This document shows, in pieces, positions 51,499 to 58,794 of a stretch of DNA of 64,000 bases (position 1 is its first letter; every line of letters starts with the position of its first letter). Source of the DNA: Granulicella sibirica (GTDB lineage Bacteria; Acidobacteriota; Terriglobia; Terriglobales; Acidobacteriaceae). The translations under genes were made by a program, and so were the position numbers. Location: NCBI RefSeq assembly GCF_004115155.1, contig NZ_RDSM01000003.1, forward strand, positions 434,001-498,000, read 5' to 3'. The notes under the pieces were generated by a model that saw only the letters and a list, made by a program, of their open reading frames with translations, made no database searches and had not been told where the DNA came from.

Positions 51499-54400
51499 GC
51501 GTGACCTCCCTGGGTCGGTGTCCGCGGTCCGCCTCCGGCAGCCTTGCCGGCGGCGACGGGATCGAAGTCAGCTTTGGAGTCCATGGTTGTGCCCTTGCCA
51601 CCCTTGCTGAAGCGGTGCGACAGATACTCGACGACCGAGAAGGTGACCGGGATAAAGATGAGGCCGATCGCCGTCGAGAGAACCATGCCGCCGACGACGA
51701 CGGTTCCGAGAATGCGGCGGGAGACCGCGCCTGATCCGGATGCCGTCCAGAGCGGTAAGCAGCCGAAGACGAAGGCAAGAGCGGTCATCACGATGGGCCG
51801 GAAGCGCAGACGGGCTGCGCCGAGGGCGGCTTCGGAGATGCTCTGGCCCGACTCGTAGTTTGCCTTGGCGAACTCAACGATGAGGATGGCATTCTTCGCC
51901 GAGAGGCCAATCAGCATGACCAGCCCGATTGTGGCGAAGATGTCGTTCTCATACGAGCGGATATGAAGCGCGATGTAGGCTCCGAGGATCGCGACGGGGG
52001 TACTGAGCAGGACGCTGAAGGGCAGGGTCCAACTTTCGTACAAGGCCGCGAGAATCAGGAAGACGAAGAGCAGCGACAGCGCGAAGACAGCCCACGAGGG
52101 AACGCCCTGTTCGGCAACCTGCTCCTGGTAGGACATACCGGAGTAGTCGAACCCTGCGCCGGGTGGCATGGTCTGCTTGAAGGTCTCTTCCAGCGCCTTG
52201 CGGATCTGGCCGGAGCTGAAGCCGGGGTTGCCGGTGATGTTAATCTGGGCGGCGTTGTACTCGTTGAACCGGTAGATGAACTCCGGGCCGGTTATCTGCG
52301 AGACCTTGGCGAGGGAGGACAGGGGGACCTGGCTTCCGTTCGCGCTTCGGACGTAGAACTGGCTGATGTTCTTGATATCGGTACGAGAGGTTCCTTCCGC
52401 TTCAACGTAGGTCTGCCACTGGCGCCCGAAGCGGTTGAAATAGTTCACGAGATAGCCGCCCATAAAGGTCTGCATGGTCGTATAGATATCCGTGAGGGAC
52501 ACCTGCTGCTGGAGCGCCTTCTCGCGGTCAACGTCCGCATAGAGCTGCGGCACCGCAGGCTGGTAGGACGGAATCGCGATGGCAATCTCGGGACGCTTCT
52601 TGAGGGCGCCAAGGAAGGTTCCCATGTTCTTGGCGAGGGTCATCGGATCGTCCTTGCCGGAGCGATCTTCGAGCACGAAGGTCACACCGCCGGAGGTTCC
52701 GATACCCGGAATCGATGGCGGCGGGAAGGCGAAGGCGATGCCGTCAGGATCGGCACTGAGCTGCTTCTGCAGATTGCCCTGGATGTACTCGAGCTGTTGC
52801 TCCTTGCTGGTGCGGGTGTCCCAGGGCTTGAGCGCGACGAAGAAGAAGCCGGAGTTGGTGCTCTGGACCTGCGTGAGAAGGGAGAAGTTGGTGACGGCGA
52901 TGACGCCTTCGACGCCGGGGGTCTGGAGGAGCTTGGCCGTGATCTTCTGCTGGGCGGCGTCGGTGCGCTGCGCGGAGGCTCCGTCGGGAAGCTGCAGCGC
53001 GAGGAACATGTAGCCCTGATCCTCGGTAGGGATGAAGCCGCCGGGAAGGTTGCCGCCGAGGAAGACGGCCGCGACACCGATGAGCACAAGCCCAAGCATC
53101 GCAAGGTACGACTTGTGGATAAGGACGTCGGAGGTGTGGACGAAGCTCTCCGTGGTGCGTCCGAAGAACTTGTTGAAGAGTCCGAAGCCCTTGCCGAGAA
53201 GGCCGGGTTTCTGCTCCTTGTCCTTCGGCTTGAGCAAAAGCGATGCGAGAGCCGGCGAAAGCGTGAGGGCGTTGAAAGCCGAGATCAGCACCGAGATCGC
53301 GATCGTGACCGCGAACTGCTGATACATCCGGCCCGTGATGCCAGGGATAAAGGCGGTCGGGATGAAGACCGCCGCGAGAATAAGTGCAATGGCGACGACC
53401 GGTCCGCCGACCTCTTCCATGGCCTTCTCGGTAGCGGCCTTGACCTCCATCCCCTCTTCGATATGGTGCTCGACCGCTTCAACGACGATGATCGCGTCGT
53501 CGACCACAAGCCCGATCGCAAGCACAAGGCCGAAGAGCGAGAGCGTGTTGATCGAGAACCCGAGCGCCGGGAAGATGATGAACGTTCCGATGAGGGAGAC
53601 GGGCACGGCGAGCAGCGGGATCAGGGTGGCGCGCCAGCCCTGGAGGAAGATGAAGACGACGATCACGACGAGCGCGAGCGCTTCAACGAGAGTGAGAACG
53701 ATCTCGTGGATACCGGCCGTAACGGCCTTCGTGGTATCGAGCGGGACGTTATAGGTGATGCTCGCGGGGAAGGAAGCGGAAAGCTCTTTCATGCGCGCAT
53801 TGACCAGCTTGGCGGTCTGGACGGCGTTCGATCCGGGGAGCTGGTAGATCGCCATGACGCCGGAGGGCGCCTGGTTATAGCGGCCCGAGATGGCGTATGC
53901 CTGGTCGCCGAGCTCTACGCGGGCGACGTCGCCGAGGTGAACGATGGACCCGTCGGCGTTGGCCCGAAGAATAATGTTCGCGAACTCTTCGGGCTTGACG
54001 AGACGGCCCTGGGTGCGAACGGTGTAGGTGAACTGCTGACCCTTCGGAATGGGTTCGGCGCCGATCTGTCCGGCCGGGTTCACGTTGTTCTGGGCCTGAA
54101 TCGCCGAGATAACTTCGGGCGCGGTGATGCCAAGCTTGGCGAGCTTCTCGGGCTGGACCCAGACGCGCAGAGCATACTGGCCGCCGAAGATCTGCACGCG
54201 CGAGACGCCCTTGACGCGGGAGATCTGGTCCTGCAGGTTGATGATGGCGTAGTTGGTAAGGAAATCCTGGCTAAGTTTGCCGCCGGGCGAGTTGATCGCG
54301 ACCAGCATGAGAGGCGAGGTGAGCGCCTTTTGCACGGTGAGGCCGGCGGTGGTGACCTGCGCGGGAAGCTGCGACTGGGCCTGATCGACGCGAAGCTGAC

Positions 54401-54719
54401 CCAGGACCTGATCGATGTTTGGATCGGTCTTGACGTCGAAGTCGACGAAGAGCTGGACGACGCCGTTATTGGCGCTGACCGAGTCCATGTAGATCATGTT
54501 GTCGACGCCGTTCATCTGCTGCTCGATCGGGGTCGAAACGGCTTCGGCGACGGTCTTCGCATCAGCGCCGGGGTAGGTGGCGGTAACAAGAATTTCAGTC
54601 GGAACGATGTCCGGGTACTGCGAGGTGGCGAGCGAGAACATCGACACGGTTCCGACGATGACCGTCAGAATCGCGATGACGATCGCGACGATAGGGCGGC
54701 GTATAAAAAACTTCGACAT
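51495..54719 (-). CDS. RND multidrug efflux pump, HAE1 family (AcrB/MexB-like)
   Basis: A 1,074-residue inner-membrane pump with twelve membrane segments and two large periplasmic loops. The proton-relay aspartates are in L-V-V-D-D-A-I-I-V-V-E-A, and the start M-S-K-F-F-I-R-R-P-I is typical. The length matches AcrB/MexB. It follows the adaptor gene by four bases. It should export hydrophobic compounds together with its two operon partners. Confidence 0.96.
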   Translation of the reverse strand: MSKFFIRRPIVAIVIAILTVIVGTVSMFSLATSQYPDIVPTEILVTATYPGADAKTVAEAVSTPIEQQMNGVDNMIYMDSVSANNGVVQLFVDFDVKTDPNIDQVLGQLRVDQAQSQLPAQVTTAGLTVQKALTSPLMLVAINSPGGKLSQDFLTNYAIINLQDQISRVKGVSRVQIFGGQYALRVWVQPEKLAKLGITAPEVISAIQAQNNVNPAGQIGAEPIPKGQQFTYTVRTQGRLVKPEEFANIILRANADGSIVHLGDVARVELGDQAYAISGRYNQAPSGVMAIYQLPGSNAVQTAKLVNARMKELSASFPASITYNVPLDTTKAVTAGIHEIVLTLVEALALVVIVVFIFLQGWRATLIPLLAVPVSLIGTFIIFPALGFSINTLSLFGLVLAIGLVVDDAIIVVEAVEHHIEEGMEVKAATEKAMEEVGGPVVAIALILAAVFIPTAFIPGITGRMYQQFAVTIAISVLISAFNALTLSPALASLLLKPKDKEQKPGLLGKGFGLFNKFFGRTTESFVHTSDVLIHKSYLAMLGLVLIGVAAVFLGGNLPGGFIPTEDQGYMFLALQLPDGASAQRTDAAQQKITAKLLQTPGVEGVIAVTNFSLLTQVQSTNSGFFFVALKPWDTRTSKEQQLEYIQGNLQKQLSADPDGIAFAFPPPSIPGIGTSGGVTFVLEDRSGKDDPMTLAKNMGTFLGALKKRPEIAIAIPSYQPAVPQLYADVDREKALQQQVSLTDIYTTMQTFMGGYLVNYFNRFGRQWQTYVEAEGTSRTDIKNISQFYVRSANGSQVPLSSLAKVSQITGPEFIYRFNEYNAAQINITGNPGFSSGQIRKALEETFKQTMPPGAGFDYSGMSYQEQVAEQGVPSWAVFALSLLFVFLILAALYESWTLPFSVLLSTPVAILGAYIALHIRSYENDIFATIGLVMLIGLSAKNAILIVEFAKANYESGQSISEAALGAARLRFRPIVMTALAFVFGCLPLWTASGSGAVSRRILGTVVVGGMVLSTAIGLIFIPVTFSVVEYLSHRFSKGGKGTTMDSKADFDPVAAGKAAGGGPRTPTQGGHA

Positions 54720-54723
54720 CGGG

Positions 54724-55980
54724 TTACTTCCCTTCCGACGTGGTGGCCTGCGTGGTGGGAGCTACAGCGGGACCTTCGTGTGGGTTGACCGGTGCTCCTT
54801 CGCCGAGCTTCTGGAGGTTGTCGGTGATGACCTTCGATCCGGGCGCGATGCCGCTGTCGACGACCCAGTTGGTGCCGACCTGCGCGCCGAGTTTCACGGT
54901 AGCGACGTGCACCTTGTTATCCGCTCCAGCCAGGAAGACCTGCTGCGTTCCCTGGAACTCCTGCACCGCTACCTGGGGGATGACGAGTGCGCCATGGCGA
55001 AGTTCCGTCTCAGCCTTCACCCGCCCGAACTGGCCGGGGCGGAGTACGTTGCCGGGGTTGGGGAACGAGGCCGCGACGCGGATCGCGCCGGTCTGCGGGT
55101 TCATCTGGCGATCGACGAAAGCGATGCGCCCCTTGAGTGGGTAGGGGTCGCCGCTCGCGAGGGTCAGGCTGAGAGGGACATCCGCGGTGGCCTTGAGGAG
55201 GTCTCCGCCGCCCTGATGGGCACGGTTGATGAGCGTGAGGTACTCGGCGTCGCCAATCGAGAAGTAGACCTTGATCGGGTTCAACTGCGAGACGGACGTG
55301 AGCACCGACTGGCCGTTGACCAGGTTGCCAACCTGCGTGGTGGCCTGCCCTGCAACTCCGCTGATGAGTGAGCGGACGTAGGTGAAGCCGAGGTTCAGCT
55401 TGGCGTTTTCGACGGCGGCTTCTGCAGCGGTGACGGAAGCCTGTGCGGACTTTACCGAAGCCTCGGACTGCGCCTTCTGCTGCGTGTCGTTATCGAGAGT
55501 GCTCTGCGCGATCGCGCGGGCCTGGGCGAGCGGCGTGTCCCGGTTTACGTTGATGACAGCGAGACCGAGCTGCGCCTGGGCGAGAGCGACCTGACCCTTG
55601 GCCTGTTCCAGCTGACCCTTGGCCTGATCGAGCGCGGCTTGGAAGGGACGCGGATCGATCTCGAAGAGGACCTGGCCCTTGGCAACCGGCGTGCCCTCCT
55701 TGTAGTCCTGCTTGATGAGGAAGCCGCTGGCCTGTGGCTGGATCTGCGCGTTGACGTATCCGTCGAGCGTGCCGACCCACTCGTTGGTAAGCGGAACGTC
55801 GATCGGATTGACCGTTACCACGGTGACCGGGGTGGGCGGGGGCGGCCCGGTGGGCGCGGCTTTTTTCTCTCCACAACCGGCGAGTACGCCCGCACTGACC
55901 AGGAAAACGGCGGCCGTGACGGCGCCTCTGAAACTGTTGAAGACCATCGTTGCTGGCGCGTGTTGACGCTGCTCGTTCAT
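54724..55980 (-). CDS. RND efflux periplasmic adaptor (membrane fusion lipoprotein)
   Basis: A 418-residue MexA/AcrA-like adaptor with lipobox V-L-A-G-C (cysteine near residue 36), lipoyl domain halves, a helical hairpin (about 105-185) and beta-barrel and membrane-proximal domains. GGAG eight bases before ATG 55980 supports the start. It is the first gene of the efflux operon and divergent from tetR, which likely represses it. Confidence 0.94.
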   Translation of the reverse strand: MNEQRQHAPATMVFNSFRGAVTAAVFLVSAGVLAGCGEKKAAPTGPPPPTPVTVVTVNPIDVPLTNEWVGTLDGYVNAQIQPQASGFLIKQDYKEGTPVAKGQVLFEIDPRPFQAALDQAKGQLEQAKGQVALAQAQLGLAVINVNRDTPLAQARAIAQSTLDNDTQQKAQSEASVKSAQASVTAAEAAVENAKLNLGFTYVRSLISGVAGQATTQVGNLVNGQSVLTSVSQLNPIKVYFSIGDAEYLTLINRAHQGGGDLLKATADVPLSLTLASGDPYPLKGRIAFVDRQMNPQTGAIRVAASFPNPGNVLRPGQFGRVKAETELRHGALVIPQVAVQEFQGTQQVFLAGADNKVHVATVKLGAQVGTNWVVDSGIAPGSKVITDNLQKLGEGAPVNPHEGPAVAPTTQATTSEGK

Positions 55981-56080
55981 CGTTTATTCTCCGCAGAAGC
56001 TTCGCATGGGGACGTCTCTCAGGGTGTTTTGGAGAGAAGAGTACGCACGTGTATGCTTTTGATGTGACGCAGTGAGCCAG

Positions 56081-56761
56081 ATGGCCGATTCAAAAATTGT
56101 TGCCGAGCATGCTGAAACGCGGGCGACGATTCGCAAGCAAAAACGCGCGTTGCTTACGCGGCATGAGCTTCTCCGCTCGGCTCGCGAGATCTTCGCCCGA
56201 GATGGATTCGAGCACGCCAGGCTTGAAGATATCGCTTCGAATGCCGGTAAGACCCGGGGCGCGTTCTATGACAACTTCAAAGATAAAGAAGATGTCTTTT
56301 GTGCGATTTTTGAAGAGAATATCGATCGCGAGATGGCAGAGCTTGAGCCGGTATTGCTGGCGCTCCCGACTGTCGCGCAACGGATCGAAGCCCTGGGCAA
56401 CTACCTGAGCGAACTAAGCAGGGACCAGGAGCGGCTTCTGCTCAGTCTCGAATTCAAGCTTTATGCCATCCGCCATCCGACGAAGCGGAAACGGCTGGCC
56501 GATCTTCATAACGTGATGCTGCTCCGCAGTTCCATCCCAGAGTTGACGCAGCTTCTCCCTCAAGTCATCGGGCAGCAGGACAATGCGTCTTTAGCTGACT
56601 GTCTTGCGCTTGGTGGCGTGATGGACGGACTTGCGCTGAACCATCTTTTCAATCCGGAGACAGTGAAGCAGGAGCAGGTGGAACGTTTTCTCAAGCTCTG
56701 TCTGCAAGAGACAACGCAGACCCTCCACATGCAGAAGAACGGGAACGGCGCCTGCCTGTAG
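56081..56761 (+). CDS. TetR family regulator of the efflux operon
   Basis: About 226 residues (GTG 56072 is an alternative start) with an N-terminal TetR helix-turn-helix (F-A-R-D-G-F-E-H-A-R-L-E-D-I-A then T-R-G-A-F-Y-D-N-F-K-D-K) and an AcrR-like ligand domain. It is divergent from the RND adaptor with a 100-base gap that contains the imperfect dyad around CACGTG at 56046-56051. Repression of the pump is the expected role. Confidence 0.9.
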   Translation: MADSKIVAEHAETRATIRKQKRALLTRHELLRSAREIFARDGFEHARLEDIASNAGKTRGAFYDNFKDKEDVFCAIFEENIDREMAELEPVLLALPTVAQRIEALGNYLSELSRDQERLLLSLEFKLYAIRHPTKRKRLADLHNVMLLRSSIPELTQLLPQVIGQQDNASLADCLALGGVMDGLALNHLFNPETVKQEQVERFLKLCLQETTQTLHMQKNGNGACL

Positions 56762-56774
56762 CGGCCTGATGGTT

Positions 56775-57443
56775 TCAAGCTGCGCGCGCGGCGGGTACCA
56801 ATCGACGCAGCGCAGTCGTGGTGTTTTCGATGGTAAGCGCAATCGCCGAGGAAGTGCTCGTCGCATAGAGACTGTCGCCGACGTAGACCGCCTTGATCGA
56901 GTAGGTTCCAACTGAAAGTGCGCTTACCGTGAGGGACGCTGTTCCATTACTCAGGGTCTCGCTGCCAAGGCTCGTGGAACCGTTATAAAAGATGACCGTT
57001 CCGGTTGCGGCGGTCGATGAAACGGTAGCAGTCAAGGTGACGGAGCTTCCTGCGGTTGCCGTGGCATCGGACGACGAGACCGTCGTCGTGGTGGTGGTCA
57101 GGCTCTCGCTGATGACGATGGTCATGGCGCTCGATGAGCTTGCGCTGTAGACATCGTCGCCTCCATAAGCGGCGTAGAGACTGTGGGTGCCCACCGCAAG
57201 CGTGCTTACGCTCAGGCTTGCGACTCCGGAACTGAGTGTGCCTGTGCCAAGGCTCGTCGTGCCATCGTAGAACGTAACAGTGCCAGTTGCATTCCCGGAG
57301 ACGACGGTTGCGGTGAGCGTGATGGCAGTGTCGTAGCTTGCGGTGGTAAGGGACGCGGTCATCGTGGTGGTGGTGCCTGTGTCGATGAAGAAGCCGGCGC
57401 ATCCGGCGAGGCTGATGCTGATCGCGATCAGGAGGATTGCCAT
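56775..57443 (-). CDS. Lipoprotein with Ig-like (Big_3_5) repeats
   Basis: About 222 residues from ATG 57443, where CAGGG lies six bases upstream. A lipobox L-A-G-C near residue 14 is followed by two Ig-like repeats of about 90 residues (T-A-T-V-V-S-G-N-A-T-G-T-V-T-F-Y and T-A-T-V-S-S-T-A-A-T-G-T-V-I-F-Y). These domains usually mediate surface contacts. A one-mismatch iteron copy (57016-57029) falls in the second repeat only. Confidence 0.72.
   Translation of the reverse strand: MAILLIAISISLAGCAGFFIDTGTTTTMTASLTTASYDTAITLTATVVSGNATGTVTFYDGTTSLGTGTLSSGVASLSVSTLAVGTHSLYAAYGGDDVYSASSSSAMTIVISESLTTTTTTVSSSDATATAGSSVTLTATVSSTAATGTVIFYNGSTSLGSETLSNGTASLTVSALSVGTYSIKAVYVGDSLYATSTSSAIALTIENTTTALRRLVPAARAA
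57016..57029 (+). repeat. Dispersed iteron copy F (13/14), inside a gene
   Basis: GATGAAACGGTAGC differs at the second base only. It encodes T-A-T-V-S in the second Ig repeat of the lipoprotein; the matching place in the first repeat uses other codons. Confidence 0.5.
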
Positions 57444-57860
57444 CGCGACCCTGAGTGCGATGCATCTTTCAGGAACGGGAGAGGAATGTCGATGAACTTG
57501 TTGATGAGAAGGTCGTTCCGTGGTCCAGGATTCCCGCATGCTCCCTCGCGAGACCCCTGTGTCTCAGGGCGGGTGGTCTCCTGGTGACAGTAGTCTCGAG
57601 CAGTCTGACGACGTTGTCTCGTGATCGATTACAGTCAACCGTCGAGCCTCTAAGATGCCTCTCATAAGAAGTGGCAAATTAATTGCTGATCGCTCCCATG
57701 GATATCTAGCTTTGATGAGCGCTGTCACTCATCGTTGGCAAGAGATCCCGCCGCTCGTCTCGTTGTGCCCGGCACCACGAGGCCGCTTAGCACCTAATCG
57801 CCCGTCGGCACAGGTAACTTCACTGTGTGAACAGCCACTCGCGCTTAATAAGGAGCAAGC
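57444..57860. other. Intergenic region between divergent Ig lipoprotein and Ser/Thr-rich genes
   Basis: About 417 bases. I see no gene with codon support, no strong hairpin and no repeat. It should carry the promoters of both neighbours. Confidence 0.45.
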
Positions 57861-58541
57861 ATGAGCATCTCCGCAGTTTCTTCTTCGGACCTTTCTGCCC
57901 TGCTCGACGATCTATACACGTCGAGTTCAACCACCACCACATCGAAGACATCCACCAGCAACGGGACCGATAGTTTCAGCAGCACGCTCTCCGAGCTTGA
58001 GTCTGCGATCTCCTCCGGTAACCTGACTTCAGCCAAGGAGTATCTGAGCGAAGTTGAGAAGGCCAGCCCACGCTCGACGAATGGAACCGATCCCATCGGG
58101 ACTTTTCTAACGAGTGTGGAGAACGCGCTCTCCTCGGGAGATATCAGCTCTGCTCAGAAAGCGTTGACGACATTGCAGTCGGCACCTGGTCCGGGATCGT
58201 CGGCCCAGTCCTCAGGAAGTGATTTCGACACCGAGCTCTCGAGTCTCGAATCGGCGATCCAGTCGGGAGATCTAACGTCTGCGGCGAAGTACTTGAGCGC
58301 GCTTGAGGCGGACAGTCCTTCTCATAGCGCTACGTCGGCTGCCAGCACGTCCTCAAGCGCGACAACGGCGAGTAGCGCATCGGGCAACTCTGCGAGCGAT
58401 CCGATCGGTACCTTCCTGAAGAGCGTTGAAGCAGCGGTGGCGAATGGAAGTTTGAGCGCGGCAGTCTCCGCGTTGAACATCTTTCAGTCGCAGGCTGTTC
58501 CGAGCTCCGTAACAAGCAGCAGTATTAGCGTTGTAGCTTAG
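57861..58541 (+). CDS. Internally duplicated Ser/Thr-rich protein of unknown function
   Basis: A 226-residue protein with no signal peptide. Two halves repeat the same order: S-x-L-E-S-A-I-x-S-G-x-L-T-S-A (about 44-58 and 127-141) then D-P-I-G-T-F-L (about 74 and 175), joined by Ser/Thr/Ala-rich linkers. The repeated units look like helical pairs. AAGGAGC before ATG 57861 is a good ribosome site, and a strong hairpin follows. I do not recognise the family. Confidence 0.65.
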   Translation: MSISAVSSSDLSALLDDLYTSSSTTTTSKTSTSNGTDSFSSTLSELESAISSGNLTSAKEYLSEVEKASPRSTNGTDPIGTFLTSVENALSSGDISSAQKALTTLQSAPGPGSSAQSSGSDFDTELSSLESAIQSGDLTSAAKYLSALEADSPSHSATSAASTSSSATTASSASGNSASDPIGTFLKSVEAAVANGSLSAAVSALNIFQSQAVPSSVTSSSISVVA

Positions 58542-58558
58542 GAACTCAGTAAGTGACG

Positions 58559-58588
58559 CGTAGCGGGCGGATGCTTCCGCCCGCTACG
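58559..58588 (+). terminator. Hairpin after the Ser/Thr-rich gene
   Basis: CGTAGCGGGCGG and CCGCCCGCTACG form a 12-bp stem with a six-base loop about 18 bases after the stop. No T-run follows, so it may be a terminator or an mRNA end-stabilising hairpin. Confidence 0.6.
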
Positions 58589-58794
58589 GGCTTATAGTAC
58601 TTGCACTCTCACATCAACCGGGTTATTACTTGTCCCGAAGTTATTTCAGCGTTGATTTGTAAACTCCTGTTTGAATCGCCCGTCGTACTTGGTGCGCTCG
58701 GCAATCTGGATCAGCAACTGAGAGTGGGCCGAACATCTTACGTTGCAGTCCGGGTTGCCGAGGGCGGCGAATCGACCGGGGCCGGCGGACGAAG

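Noticed and set aside
51963..54788. A 941-codon plus-strand frame opposite the RND pump
   Set aside because: An antisense shadow of the AcrB-like gene; highly charged, domainless product.
56040..56055. GTACGCACGTGTATGC as a firm TetR operator
   Set aside because: Only the CACGTG core is symmetric; the outer arms mismatch, so it is mentioned only as a possibility in the tetR entry.
57655..57864. A 69-codon open frame before the Ser/Thr-rich gene
   Set aside because: No ribosome site and overlap with the next gene's clear ribosome site and start; product has no features.
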